In this document: piece by piece, positions 22,514-34,649 of the stretch | Layout of the letters: each line of letters begins with the position of its first letter | How positions within the stretch are numbered: the stretch's first letter is position 1 | Assembly: GCA_011947345.1 (NCBI GenBank) | Contig: JAAVTG010000128.1 | Location: 39,050-103,049, forward strand | Direction: 5' to 3' | DNA: 64,000 nucleotides | Origin: Phytophthora quininea | Lineage: Eukaryota > Oomycota > Peronosporomycetes > Peronosporales > Peronosporaceae | Notes under the pieces: generated by a model | Told to the model about the DNA's origin: nothing | Database searches by the model: none | Seen by the model: only the letters and a program-made list of their open reading frames with translations | Position numbers and translations under genes: made by a program

Positions 22514-23884
22514 ATGAAAGCTCCGACGAAGACCCGGAAGACGCGCTACTGCTTCCGCCAGGGCGACGACCTGGCGCTGATGCAGACGGCGCTGGCGCAC
22601 CCGGATGCGGCCAGCTCCACCGGGAAGAAACGTATGGCCGCATGGGACGCCATTACCGCCGTCTTGAACGAGCGAGGCATCTTGGCCGCCACGCCATCGC
22701 TAGTTTGTCGCGTGCAGCGGCTAATGGACAAACTCAACGAGAAAGTCACACAGGGAAAACAAACTGAAAGTATGGCATTAAATATTTATTTATATAAAAA
22801 CTTAAAGAAAATATGTACTAACGCGTCCTGTCCAGGTTTCACTGAAGTGGAGCGTCTTCTTGTGCAATTTGAACAACTGAAGAAGTCTGGTGGACAAAAT
22901 CTGCCGTCTGGTACTGCTTCATTGGAAGCTGGGCCCAATTCTGAGCCGGAGGATGAAGTCAATGTCGACAGGACGGAGGAACTTGCAGAGCCCCTGCCCT
23001 CGTCAAGACGATCTTTAATGTCGCCGGCAACGACGCCAGTCGAGAATTCTACGAATGGGCAAATAAATCGAAAGAATAAGTTCGCATTTCGAGAGGAGCA
23101 CGACGTCTTGTTGCTGAAGGAGGTGCTGGCATACCAAAACTATGTGGTAGACTCAACTGGGCAGCAGCGGATCAACTGGACCAAGGTCACTGCGTCAATG
23201 AACAGCAACGGTGTGTATGCACAGATACACTCCCTGCAGACGCATTTGCTGTTAATGGTGGGGGCATACCGCAGTCGAGTGAGCACCCTCGATAAAAGCC
23301 ATTTGTCAGAGAAAGATTCGCTGTTACAAACGTACTGCCTGCAACTGGATCAAGAAACGCAGGCCACTGAGAACCGAGAGAGCACGTTCGGACAGCGTAC
23401 AGCTTCTTCAGCGACCACAATCATTACTGAAATGCCAGAAACGCTAAGGAATGAGGACCTCCTTGAAGTTGAGGGAGATCGTGCCACCCACCAGGTTGTG
23501 AACCAGTCCACAGTTGTCGAATATCCCAGACGCAGCGTCCAAAGTGCAGACCAGTTAACTCTGGAGCAAGTTCAGTTACAGACTCGGGAACAAGAGCAGC
23601 ATCAGGCAACGACGATCGCAACTGGGACGGCTGAACCCGGTGAACCTGCCGCAAAGAAACAGAAGACAACTCTCGAGGACATTTTTCGGCGCTTTGTCAG
23701 CGATCAAAACGAACTTCGGAAGGAGGAGCTGGCGTATAAGAAAGCTAGCTTCACGGCGCAGCAAGATCTGCAGCGACAAACCCTGGCTCTTCAAAGGCAA
23801 GCGTTGGAGGTGCAAGACAAAGCACTAGAACTGCAAAACAAGTTGATGGTGCTCATGGAGAAGGTGGTCGACAAGATCAAGTAA
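22514..23884 (+). CDS. Protein with two Myb/SANT-like domains and a C-terminal coiled coil
   Basis: One of the few unbroken frames. Removing the intron at 22770-22835 leaves about 434 codons. The first trihelix-like domain lies at roughly residues 10-90 (YCFRQGDDLALMQTAL, AAWDAITAVL), the second at roughly 180-270 (FREEHDVLLLKEVL, INWTKVTASMN). The C-terminus, about residues 365-434, is a strong glutamine/lysine/leucine coiled coil after a short basic KKQK stretch that could be a nuclear signal. Such architecture suits a DNA-binding nuclear protein. In oomycetes similar proteins are often derived from transposon accessory genes, but no transposase or TIR is seen beside it. The ATG at 22514 is chosen because the first domain starts just after it. 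Confidence 0.7.
   Translation: MKAPTKTRKTRYCFRQGDDLALMQTALAHPDAASSTGKKRMAAWDAITAVLNERGILAATPSLVCRVQRLMDKLNEKVTQGKQTESMALNIYLYKNLKKICTNASCPGFTEVERLLVQFEQLKKSGGQNLPSGTASLEAGPNSEPEDEVNVDRTEELAEPLPSSRRSLMSPATTPVENSTNGQINRKNKFAFREEHDVLLLKEVLAYQNYVVDSTGQQRINWTKVTASMNSNGVYAQIHSLQTHLLLMVGAYRSRVSTLDKSHLSEKDSLLQTYCLQLDQETQATENRESTFGQRTASSATTIITEMPETLRNEDLLEVEGDRATHQVVNQSTVVEYPRRSVQSADQLTLEQVQLQTREQEQHQATTIATGTAEPGEPAAKKQKTTLEDIFRRFVSDQNELRKEELAYKKASFTAQQDLQRQTLALQRQALEVQDKALELQNKLMVLMEKVVDKIK
22770..22835 (+). other. Probable intron in the Myb/SANT-like gene
   Basis: 66 nt from GTATGG to CAG, with a perfect TACTAAC branch point at 22816-22822, 14 nt before the acceptor, and AT-rich sequence unlike the flanking exons. 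The length is a multiple of three and it has no stop, so retention keeps the frame open and inserts 22 residues. Splicing joins the exons within the first domain region. Confidence 0.8.
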
Positions 23885-25365
23885 GGTGACAACGAAATCA
23901 AGTCGGCGTCCGTGGTCAGTGCTCTTTGTGATCGCGGTAATTATTTATTGAGGTACGGGGAAATATTCATTGTCGAATCCAGTGGCGATTTCACTCGGAG
24001 GCATGGAAAGCGCTTATTCTAGCCGACGGCGGTGCTGGATTCATCTTTGAGTACGAAAACGTTAACTTCCGATGACAACGAGGCTCTCCAATTCTCGACT
24101 ATCCTTCCAAATTTTAGATCTACCGAGCAAATCCCTAGGCAGTTCTGGCAAGATGCATTCCGCGAATCGATACAGATTACCATCGCGGCAGATTACATTG
24201 TGTGGCGACGTGGGACAGCCAAGGGACAATTTTTTCCGACGCTGACGAGTTTGGTCTAGCGTGTTAACACTTTGGAGTTCTGCTGCTGGCAGTTTGCCGT
24301 ATCTGCTTTGATGACACTTGCACTATGAAATTCAAGCGTCTGAATCCGAGCATGTTAAGCAAACCGTTGGTTTTCGTTCTCACGCAAGCTGCAAGAAGAT
24401 CGCGAGCGCTTGGACAGCTGTTCCTGACTTGACTTCCGACCTCAGTTTGCGCCGTCGATTTGAGCATCAAGCTGTCACCGAGGTTTAGGTAAAAGCTGGA
24501 ATGACGAACATCCTGGGCTGTGCTCAAAAGAACCGAAATTTTGGCAGCATTGCGCTGGGGAGCTGCGATTTCACTGTGCGACACCTGAAGCAGGTATACT
24601 GGCAGCAAAAGGCATTCTTTGTGTGTGTGGTTGACGCTGCTTCGCAGTTTCACTGTCCACAGTCTGGAACGTGATTTTGAGTCCTTGTTCAGCCAGCCAA
24701 GCCGGCTACAACGTCCACCTTCTCAGTCATCTTCTGAAAAATGCAAGAGCGTGTCGTGCAGCCTGCTCAGGCACAACGCCAACATTTTTGTCAAAGCAGA
24801 AATTTTCGTTCGAGCCGTACATCTTTTCGAGTTACGGCTCTCACGTTTGTAATCGTCGGCAGCATCTGTTTTGGCGACTTCAGACTGAACTACACGACCG
24901 TCGGGAGCGAAAATGACGACTTGGAAATAGTTTAGCCGCGGCCTGCGGCTACCACTTTGTGCAGCCTTCGCGGCGGACCGCAGCAACGTTGTGTTCCAAG
25001 TTGACGTTTTAAAGAGCGGGTCTGAACCAAGAACCAAAACTCGTTCATCGCGTCGGCCAAATTTTGAACTTCCCGCTTTTATCTCGATCGTGCGCATGAA
25101 AAAATGAGTCAAATCGGCTCGACGATCGTCTGACTGTCGAGTTGATATTGTTGTTCGTTCCCGCGTTGACACATTCGGGGCCCCAGTATGTGCCGTTTGA
25201 AGCCGCAGAGTAGGCAGACTGGTCGAAACCAAGCAGACACCGGGAGGTCTCAAATCTTGATCGTTTTCCCCACCAAAGCCACACAAATTCCGCCATTTCG
25301 CAAAGAGCTACGGGACCGAGGAGATATCATTAACCGCCGCGCTGTTCGTCGTTGTTTCCGTTGCG
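23885..25365. other. Gene-free interval
   Basis: Nearly 1.5 kb with several open frames under 190 codons on both strands, none with a recognisable motif, repeat or signal peptide. I see no terminal inverted repeats or LTRs. It contains the upstream region of the gene at 25366. Confidence 0.4.
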
Positions 25366-27266
25366 TTGTGGCATTCAGCAGTCAATGGTTCATCCCCGGC
25401 CCCTTTGACGTCCGTGGTCGTCGTTTGCAACTCCAACAGCCGCGTTTCAGCTCTCCCTCGCGTGTTAGACACCATCAGCGAGTTTCTCGACCGTTCTGCG
25501 CGGTTGACTCTTCCAGAAGCGTGTGGATTCGACTCCCAGGATGGAGCACTGCGGTTAGTGAAGCGAGTAGTAATTTATGAAGCGGTTGAGGCGGCTGTAG
25601 CGGAAGAAATCATCGCGAAAGAGGCGAAAGTGAAGGCAAGGTCTCGGCATGACTTCTCGGCTGCTTTAACACTACGGAAACGCGGCGATAAATTCTTCCA
25701 GCAGCGGCAATTTACGTACGGGATGGCACGTGCAGCAGCGAGGGAGATATGCGCGTGCTGGAGTATTTATTGAAGCAATTCCCGAACTGCTACGTGACGC
25801 TTGCGGTTGAAGAAGCAGCGAAGAATGGCCACTTGGACGTGTTGCAGTGGCTGCATCGACTCAACATGAAGGCTGGTAAGGACAAACTGAACGTTTTCTG
25901 GGGCTCTCGTGAATTATTTTACGCCGGCCAGAATGGCCATCTCCATGTCGTCGAATGGCTGCAGCAGAACACGAATCCGACCCCGACGCACATGTTTTTC
26001 GTGACGTTGGAGGAGGCAGCGAAGAATGGCGACTTGCGGATGGTGCAATGGCTTTGCGAGGTTCGAGACGAACAGTCTTCGTATGCTGCAGTGTTAGCAG
26101 CTAGTAGTGGACATTTAGAAGTGCTGAAATGGCTGCGAGGGAATTTGTTCAGTTCGTCTCCGTCGGCGTCGATGGATGACGCAGCAGCCAACGGCCATTT
26201 GGACGTGCTCAAGTGGCTGCAGACCAACGCTGGGTATACGACGCCGGCGGCGATGAACAAGGCGGCGGGGAACGGTCATCTGGAGGTGGTGGAGTGGTTG
26301 CACCACCACCGACGAGAAGGGTGCACGACGGCGGCGATGGACGTGGCTGCTGCCAACGGCCACTTGGATATGGTGCAGTGGCTGCACGAGAACCGCAAGG
26401 AAGGCTGCACGAAAGCCGCGATGGACGAGGCCGCCACGCACGGCCATTTGGAGATCGTCAAGTGGCTGCATTTAAATCGTAAGGAAGGTTGTTCGACGCG
26501 AGCGATGGACGGCGCCGCGATGAATGGCCATTTGGGGATTGTGCAGTGGCTGCACAGCAGTCGGAAAGAAGGCTGTACGACGGCAGCGATGGACGGCGCG
26601 GCACGAGCGAGCCACGTGAAGGTGTTGGAGTGGCTGCAGAAGAACCGTCGAGAGGGCTGCACGCTCGGAGCGATGAACCTGGCAGCTCGCAACGGACACT
26701 TGGCAGTGGTGCAGTGGCTGCATAAGACTCGGAAGGAAGGCTGCACGAAGGACGCGATGGACCAGGCCGCAGCACATGGCCACTTGGCGGTGGTGCAGTG
26801 GCTGCACTGGAACCGGAAGGAAGGGTGTACGAAGAACGCGATGGATCGAGCGGCAGGTGGAGGGTTTCTAGCCGTAGTCAAGTGGCTGCACTCGCATCGG
26901 TCAGAGGGCTGCACGACTGCGGCGATGGACAATGCTGCAGCGAGAGGTTTTCTTGACGTGTTGCAGTGGCTGCACGAGCACCGGACGGAGGGTTGTACTG
27001 GTGCAGCGATGGATAACGCAGCGTCGGGAGGTCACTTTGAGGTGTTGCTGTTTCTTCACGGAGAGCGGTCGGAGGGCTGTACGGCGAAAGCTTTCGTGAA
27101 CGCGACGAGTGCGGATGAGTTGGAGATTTTGCAGTGGCTTTTCCAACATTACGCGAAGCAATTCGGTCGCGACCCTCTTCAGCTGTATGCGTTTGATAAG
27201 TTCTACACGTTGCGATGGCTAAAAGAAAAGGTGAAGGCGGAACACGGTCACGGTGGACATAGGTAG
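25366..27266 (+). CDS. WLH-type ankyrin-like repeat protein (gene A)
   Basis: About 17 repeats of roughly 27 residues with the form AMDxAAxxGHLxVVQWLHxxRxEGCT, a degenerate ankyrin unit common in oomycetes. The N-terminal 110 residues form a conserved leader, also present in gene B (VSEFLDCSAR/ISEFLDRSAR). A one-base loss near 25737 (GGGAG for GGGGAG) separates leader from repeats. There is no ATG where gene B starts: the homologous codon at 25396 reads CCG, and the open frame upstream has only TTG, so the true 5' end is unknown. From 26080 to 27142 the DNA is an inverted copy of gene B. Probably an intracellular binding protein. Confidence 0.75.
26080..27142 (+). repeat. Inverted repeat, left arm (1,063 bp)
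   Basis: Pairs with 27967-29029 on the opposite strand without length change. Antisense reading frames inside both arms give identical translations, which implies near-complete DNA identity. It begins and ends inside coding sequence, at the first mismatches between genes A and B. Confidence 0.9.
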
Positions 27267-27836
27267 GAAGTTTATATGAGTCGGCTTGCCCAGCATTACT
27301 CAATTAGGATGTGCTTATACTTGCTGAACAGACGAGGGAAGTAGTTAGGGAAATAGATGATGATGGCTCGTAAAGCAGCGAAGGTGGTAAGTAAGACAGA
27401 AAAAATAGACGACGTGGTGAACGTCTTAACAAACAAACATCACAAGAAATACAGAAAGTAGTAGATTAATTAAACTGCCTGTCGGCTATTGAATAGATGA
27501 CGTTTGTTAGCGTGAGGACACTGCACAATCAACGGAATCTATCTCGACGCTTGCCCGCATTTCAAGTCTTCCCGATCCTCTCCGATGCTGCAGATGACTA
27601 ACAGCCTAGTTAGTGATCAAAGCTGTCCCATTACAATATAAACCTGTTTTTTATTGTGCTTTACCTGAAACAAGCGCCTTACGCACATGTGGAATTGATA
27701 TATTCTGCAAGGTGTTATGCTACTGGGCCCTAACTATCCTACCTCCCTAGAAATAAATAAACTCGACATCGATGCCACGCTTCGATCCAAACTAACGACA
27801 AAGTTCGGCCTTATACAACCGGCCTACCACATTCAA
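27267..27836. other. Spacer between convergent genes A and B
   Basis: About 570 bp between the two stop codons, AT-rich, without a convincing gene. It forms most of the loop of the inverted repeat. Confidence 0.6.
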
Positions 27837-29688
27837 TCAGATGAGACGTTCACTCTCCGGAAGATCATCCAAACCAGCCTCATGTTTCAGCCACTGCAAG
27901 GTATAAAACTTTCCCAGTGCAAACAGTTGCAGACGATCATTACCAAACCGTGTGCGGTAATGTTGAAAAAGCCACTGCAAAATCTCCAACTCATCCGCAC
28001 TCGTCGCGTTCACGAAAGCTTTCGCCGTACAGCCCTCCGACCGCTCTCCGTGAAGAAACAGCAACACCTCAAAGTGACCTCCCGACGCTGCGTTATCCAT
28101 CGCTGCACCAGTACAACCCTCCGTCCGGTGCTCGTGCAGCCACTGCAACACGTCAAGAAAACCTCTCGCTGCAGCATTGTCCATCGCCGCAGTCGTGCAG
28201 CCCTCTGACCGATGCGAGTGCAGCCACTTGACTACGGCTAGAAACCCTCCACCTGCCGCTCGATCCATCGCGTTCTTCGTACACCCTTCCTTCCGGTTCC
28301 AGTGCAGCCACTGCACCACCGCCAAGTGGCCATGTGCTGCGGCCTGGTCCATCGCGTCCTTCGTGCAGCCTTCCTTCCGAGTCTTATGCAGCCACTGCAC
28401 CACTGCCAAGTGTCCGTTGCGAGCTGCCAGGTTCATCGCTCCGAGCGTGCAGCCCTCTCGACGGTTCTTCTGCAGCCACTCCAACACCTTCACGTGGCTC
28501 GCTCGTGCCGCGCCGTCCATCGCTGCCGTCGTACAGCCTTCTTTCCGACTGCTGTGCAGCCACTGCACAATCCCCAAATGGCCATTCATCGCGGCGCCGT
28601 CCATCGCTCGCGTCGAACAACCTTCCTTACGATTTAAATGCAGCCACTTGACGATCTCCAAATGGCCGTGCGTGGCGGCCTCGTCCATCGCGGCTTTCGT
28701 GCAGCCTTCCTTGCGGTTCTCGTGCAGCCACTGCACCATATCCAAGTGGCCGTTGGCAGCAGCCACGTCCATCGCCGCCGTCGTGCACCCTTCTCGTCGG
28801 TGGTGGTGCAACCACTCCACCACCTCCAGATGACCGTTCCCCGCCGCCTTGTTCATCGCCGCCGGCGTCGTATACCCAGCGTTGGTCTGCAGCCACTTGA
28901 GCACGTCCAAATGGCCGTTGGCTGCTGCGTCATCCATCGACGCCGACGGAGACGAACTGAACAAATTCCCTCGCAGCCATTTCAGCACTTCTAAATGTCC
29001 ACTACTAGCTGCTAACACTGCAGCATACGGAGACCATTCTCCTCGTACTTCACAGAGCCACTTGACCATCTTCAAATTCCCATTTTGCGCAGCTTCTTCC
29101 AGCGTCACGAAAAACATGTGAGTGGGTAGTGCCGTGGTGTGTTGTTGGAGCCACTGCACCACCTGCAAATGCCCGTTCTGTCCGGCGTAAAAGAGTTCTT
29201 TAGCCCCCAAAACACGTCGAGTTTGTATTTTTCTTGGCGCAGAGTTTGTGTAGGAATTTCAACACTTTTAAGTGTCCAAACTTGGCGGCTTCTTCGACTG
29301 CCTCGGTCACATAGCAGTTAGGGAACTGGTCCAACAGCCACTGCATCACTTGCAAGTCTCCTCTCCGGGCGGCGTTCTTCATCCCCAACGTAAACGTCTT
29401 TTGTCGGAAATGTTGGTCTGTGTGTTTCCAAAGTGTTAGATTCACGGAAAGGTCATGTTGGACGTCCAACAGTTTGGCTTTGGCGTTGGATAGCCGCACT
29501 TGGTCGTGCTGAGCCACGCGCTGGACGAGTCGCAGCGCGCCACTCCGACAGTCCAACCCGCAGGCTGCTGCCACCGACCAGCGTGCCGAGCAGTCGAGGA
29601 ATTCGCTCACGGTCTGCGTGATGTGGGGCAGCGATGCGATGCCCAAGCGGGAGCGACACACCACCACGGCCGACGTGAGCGGGTCCAT
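27837..29688 (-). CDS. WLH-type ankyrin-like repeat protein (gene B)
   Basis: Paralogue of gene A in the opposite orientation, about 617 codons. The ATG at 29688 starts MDPLTSAVVVCRSRLG; longer upstream frames lack support from gene A. Leader at residues 1-110, then about 17 WLH/EGCT repeats. Two one-base losses, near 29235 (A run) and 29207 (G run), break the frame before the third repeat. The first repeats and the last 40 residues differ clearly from gene A, while the central repeats are identical to it, so the centre has been homogenised or copied. The C-terminus ends LPESERLI. Confidence 0.8.
27967..29029 (-). repeat. Inverted repeat, right arm (1,063 bp)
   Basis: Reverse complement of 26080-27142. 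The loop between the arms is 824 bp (27143-27966). Confidence 0.9.
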
Positions 29689-30723
29689 TGTGTAGTGAGT
29701 GCGCTCGGTGGAGTAGAAGGTCGAATGAGAACGAGCGGTAAAGATACCCGGAACTATCCCAACATGATGTTCCTGCGCCCGACTGATGCTGGCTTTTACT
29801 TGGGATTTGTATGGGTTTCCAGTCGGTCGCACGAGGATCTGTTTTTTTCTCGGTGCACGCATCAAATGGTTTGAATTTGATTCGCAAAGTCTCTTCTGCT
29901 GCGAGATTTGCGTCCTGAAGATGTTGGCGTATATAACGAGCCAAGCGAGAGTTGCAAGTGTCGAGGCAAGCCATGGGCTCCGATACATGTAGCGGAGACC
30001 CAGCGACTATTCTAACTGTGTGCTGACGAGTCATTTTCAACTGCTTTTCGATTTCCGGCGCTGAGGCGGCACCTCCTGGTTTGAAGCAGCCACAGAATTA
30101 GAGAAGGATTGGGGTGGTCGCAAACTACTTCATCTCGGTGTATCCTACCTAGACTGCTCCAGGAGGCTTCTACTCGACAAGCAAGGCCAACACGACGCGC
30201 GTGCAGATTCGCCAGTGGATTTAAAGCCGTGCCGACAAGATTGGCAATGTTGCTCTCAGCCTCGAAGTGCTTGCCAGTGTAGAATCCATGCTTTGGTGAC
30301 GATGCAACACGATACTCAAGTGCTGCTGCTGCTGCATAGTTCTAAGCTGCCTGCGCAGCCAAGTGAACTCCAAGAGATTTCTTTCAGCCGCGAGGGGTCT
30401 CAAGACGCGTATCTGGCCGTAATTGCAGCTGCACGGACCACCAGGTCACTTCTGTTAAATCAAAATTTGCCGTGCAATGGAAGCGGAAGGAAGCCGATGC
30501 GAACCTCATCTCGCAACTCGAGGGCGCCTCCAAAGCGCGCTGCCAGCAATATCTTAAAGTACAATATCTTGCACTATATGACGTTGTGAACTTGTCACGC
30601 AGTACACAACGAACGATTTTGCGATATGTGATCTATCGGAGACCATGAAGGGTAACGACCTATGCCGTCTTCAATCAGCTCAAGTCGAGAGCAGCGACTT
30701 CTCTAGCTAGTAGCTAAACAAGA
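29689..30723. other. Gene-free interval between gene B and gene C
   Basis: About 1 kb holding the divergent upstream regions of gene B (minus) and gene C (plus). Short open frames only; no motif recognised. Confidence 0.5.
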
Positions 30724-31194
30724 ATGGTTTCTCCACCAGTTCGCACGACGACTCGGTTCGTGCGTCGCGAATGTCTACCAAATTGTAAGCCGGCAGTGGT
30801 CGACGCCGTGGACTGATTCCTGGATGATGAACTTAAGGACAACCGAGAGTTCTCAGCTGCATGTGAACGTGGGGACCCGATCGACGTCCTCGAGTTTTAC
30901 ATACAGAGGACGACTCCAAACTGGAAGCGGGCAATCTTTTCAGCTATTCGAGGAAGCCACGTGCACGTCTTGCAGTGGATTTTAAGAGATCGTCAAGATG
31001 GCCGAGGACCGTGGCAACAAGAAACGAAGGACATGATGGAACTTGCTGCAGAGTGTGGCAGTGTTGAGATTATGAAGTGGCTACATGCTACTGGGAGAGG
31101 GAACTATTCCCCGAACTCATGGAGTTTGCTGTGCCCAGGGCACAACTTGGTGCAATCCATTTCTGCACAGGAATGGTGTTAGTCTTGCCTTCTT
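30724..31194 (+). pseudogene. WLH-type ankyrin-like gene (gene C), 5' part
   Basis: The ATG at 30724 opens a leader, interrupted by an in-frame TGA at 30814-30816. It then runs through FSAACERGDPIDVLEFYIQ and HVHVLQWILRDRQDG to the LINE junction. One frame change near 31120 is needed to read on (MEFAVPRAQLGAIHF). The last codons, NGVSLAF, lie in the 14-bp duplicated target. The gene resumes at 36034. The nonsense codon is a substitution-type lesion, unlike the one-base losses elsewhere. Confidence 0.7.
31181..31194. repeat. LINE target-site duplication, left copy
   Basis: AGTCTTGCCTTCTT, 14 bp, repeated exactly at 36020-36033. Confidence 0.9.
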
Positions 31195-31227
31195 GAGGAG
31201 GAAGGAAGTCTATTTAACGTTTAGTTA

Positions 31228-33094
31228 TTAGTCTCCTTGATGAAGCTTCAATCGACGTAGCATCGTTGGTTCCCTCGTCTTGAGCCGCTTGAAGACGTAC
31301 GACAGTTTCCGGTCGGGAGCTTCGGGCATGCTATCTAGACAGTCCACGACTAGTCTGAGATATATTCCTTGCATCCGGCTTTGTGGTCTGTGTGCTTCTT
31401 TCCAAGCAACCGCATGTATTTGCCTTAAGCATTTTCCCCACATACTCTTCACTTGGTGTTGCGCCGTCCACGTCTTGCCTTCATGTACTATGCTGTTGCG
31501 GGTCTGCCAAAGCAAGGTTATCGCCATACTACACATAGCCCACCACATTCGTTGGGCCGCCGTTTCCGTGTCCTTGTTGAATTGACCGTACATTGCTTGC
31601 ATTTGACGGATAAATTCCTCGCTGATTGGAGGAGCTTTTCGTTGGGCTATGTTCCTGCTGAACCACTTGATCTCTTCCTCCGATACCGCGCATCCAAACC
31701 AGTGAGTTAAAAGGAATCGCCAGAATTGCCGAGCTCGTAGACAGTCCCACACAATGTGCGGTATATCGACATGTCGACTGTTACAGTCCATATCTACTGG
31801 GCATCCTGGGTTCTCTTCCTTTCCTGGGTAATACAGATTGAGTTGTTGCATGGCAACTCGGTAATTGACCCATACCTGATAGTCGGTTAGCATTGACGCA
31901 TGCGTCCATATCTGCTTCGGGGTTTGTCCGAGCACTTCTCTGATCCATTCATTTTTTTGGCTTTCAGTTCCAACTTGGTGATTATGTGGTGTAATTGCAC
32001 CTCAGCGCTCTGGCGATATCGCTGCTTGACTTGTCGTTTCAGTTTCCACAAGATGTTGCGGTTCCTAGTTTTCGCCGGTACAGTCCACGGGATTTCGTGT
32101 AGTTCGGGGTTTGCGTCAAAAACTATCCCTGCGCCGTGTTTTGCGAGTTTCTTGGCGTCCCGTTTAGCGTTTAAAGATGATTTCACCTTCCAGAACAGTC
32201 CATTGTCTTGTCGCTCCAGTGTGATCTTACTATCCTGCTGTTGAGTCGTACCTTCCACCGTGTCCTTTGTCAGACATTTCCACTGGTAATCATTTCGGAG
32301 CCGTGGCGGTGATCGGAGTTGCAGTTTGATGGACTGCCCCAACGTTTCGCCTATTTGGAGAGGTGGGGAGTTTATCAATATCGCCAATAACCATCGCTGT
32401 AACTTCGCCAAGGAATGACCCCTATCTTCCCCTTGGGCAGTGGGGATTCGAGCCGTGTAGGTGTCTTGAGAGGTCCTCGTGATGCCCAAGTTTTGAATTG
32501 CTGTTACCTCAATTTTATCGTACTTTTTCGTGATAGACACGCGTTGGCCGTGTCCGGGATCCATGGGTTTCCTTCCCATGAAAACGTCCCCCAGAAACGA
32601 ACGATGTCTTCGGGCGGCCTGCTGGGTCCGTTTAGTTCCCCCAAATCTACCGTTACCGTGATCAATTCTCGTGACATCGGGGCGAAAGTCAGGTTTTTAG
32701 TTGTTCTAGCGACTAGTTTTTCCAACTTTGGCAGGTTTTCTTTGGTCTTTCTCTCTCGTTCGAGTGTTTCTGCTTTGGTTGGCGCTAACGTTCGGCTTAT
32801 TTCCACTAGAAGTTCGCGAGTTTCTCGTGGACAGTTCGGCATATTGCTTTTCCTCGACAGGATCCTGGGGAGATCTGTGGTTCTGCTATTTGCGCTAGTC
32901 CAGTCCAGAGTTTCCATGAACCTTTGTAAATATCTGCCTTCCCTAGGAGCCACTGCATAGTTACTTTTACCCGTTGTACTTGAATTGCTACCGGAATCGA
33001 TGCCAGACCTAAGCCCCCTGCCTCGCGCGGTGTAAAAACCAACGCTGGGTTTATCTTGTGTCTGCTCGCTTCTTCTCGGATCTGACTTCTCCAT
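31228..33094 (-). CDS. LINE ORF2 C-terminal region with zinc-motif domain
   Basis: Three overlapping frames (about 33094-32504, 32579-31887 and 31935-31228) form one continuing C-terminus of the LINE protein after one-base losses. Near 31800-31700 is CPVDMDCNSRHVDIPHIVWDC, a CX5CX9HX4C arrangement typical of the zinc domain after non-LTR reverse transcriptases. No RNase H signature was seen. The stop is at 31228-31230. Confidence 0.7.
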
Positions 33095-34522
33095 AAGAAG
33101 TGCTTTTGCATATTCACGAGCTGTTTCATCGTCTGGGGTGATGGAGGAAATATTTTCGCTGTAAACAGCAGTGACGGCAAAACGATAGTGTTAAGCAGGT
33201 CTACTCTCTCTGCGAGACTGGTGGCAACTTTTTCTGCTGTCACCATTCTTCTGGCGATGTTTCTCTTCCTGACCGCCCAATTGATCTGCTGGAGATTAGC
33301 AAAACCGATTTCATAGCCGAGATATCTAGTGGTTGATCCCCGTTGGAGAACTGGGATCCCCTTCCAGTCTTGTCGCTGGATCGCTTTGTTCAGGAAAATG
33401 AACTTGCTTTTGGCCGGTTGTACATGAAGCCCTGATATTATGCCAAATTCATTGACTATAGCCATTGCTCTCGGTAGTTGTCCGCTCTTCTCTAAGAACA
33501 ACGTGGAGTCATCAACAAATGCTGAAAATTTATGTTCTTCGGTGGTGTCCTCCATCTGCACTGTTAGTCCTTTAAGCTCTTGGTCTTTGGTTATTGCTAG
33601 TGCTAGCAATTCCACCGCTAGGAGAAAAAGTAAGGGCGCTAACGGACAGCCTTGCCGAATACCTGACGTGACTGACATTGGTTCTGAAAGCTCTCCGTTT
33701 ACCAAAAATTGTGCTGTAGTGTTTTCATGCAACCTCTCGATGAGATTTATGAATTCTGAGGCAAAATCAAAAGCCTTCAGAACTTCAAGCATGTAAACTC
33801 TGTCTAGCGTGTCATACGCTTTGGCAAAGTCCAGCAGCAATATTCCTGCGCTGTCGTCTTCTCCGAGTGTGGAATCATCAAACGCCTTTTCCATCTGCGC
33901 CATCATCATCACTATGGACTTATTTAGTTGCCTCCCGTGAACAAATCCTTGCTGGGTGCAACCGATGAGCTAGAAAACGCTGCAACCTTGTTGCGAGCAC
34001 TTTAGTGAACAATTTGTAGCTCGTTTGTAGCAATGAGATTGGGCGGTAGTCAAGAGCATCTGATGAATCTCCTTTCTTTCGTAACGGAACTATGATCGCC
34101 TTCAGAAATGATTCTGGCGGCTCTCGTCCTTGGAGCAGCTCATTGCATACCTCTAGCAGTTTCGGTATCACGATCTCCGGGAAGTCTTTGTAAAAATCGT
34201 TATTCAAGCCGTCTTCTCCGCCCGACTTGTGCCGTTCTAACCCTTTGAGCGCTGCCTGCAGTTCACTTTCTTTGATTGGGTCCATTAGCTGTTTGTTGTC
34301 TCCAATGCGCACTTTTCTATGTTCGGGAATTACGACAAACGCTTTTACTGCTCTAGCCATTTCCTTTGCATTGAGCAAGCTGTGTCTGGTCCCCATTATG
34401 TGTCTCCAAACCGTCGCAAACTTGTCTGGTATGGACGTGGAGGCACCTTCTTGGGCATCCTCTGGCAGATCAATGTTTGTTACCGTTTGGTCACGTTCCC
34501 ATACGGCAGTTCGTTTATACAA
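32806..34522 (-). CDS. LINE reverse transcriptase
   Basis: Two frames joined near 33915. The fingers and palm include GLNNDFYKDFP, DYRPISLLQTSYKLFTKVLA and GILLLDFAKAYDTLDR (catalytic D). Then come SGIRQGCPLAPLLF and the FVDD box in FSAFVDDSTLFLE, followed by the thumb. The order and spacing match non-LTR reverse transcriptases. Together with the endonuclease it copies element RNA at nicked target DNA. Confidence 0.85.
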
Positions 34523-34649
34523 CCATCGAACCTGTTCAGGGTGTGTTCCAACCTGCTCCCTATCTGCGCTAAATTGCGCTGGCGTAGATCATCGACCAAA
34601 ATCTGCATCAGCTGATCACGGGTTCGGGTTCGTTCTCGTACTTGACGCT

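Noticed and set aside
24740..25286. 187-codon minus-strand frame
   Set aside because: No motif or repeat recognised, no ATG context I could support, and the opposite strand is equally open; left as intergenic.
26276..26932. 218-codon antisense frame inside gene A, and its copy in gene B
   Set aside because: It is the shadow of the EGCT repeat in another frame, with the same periodicity and no motif.
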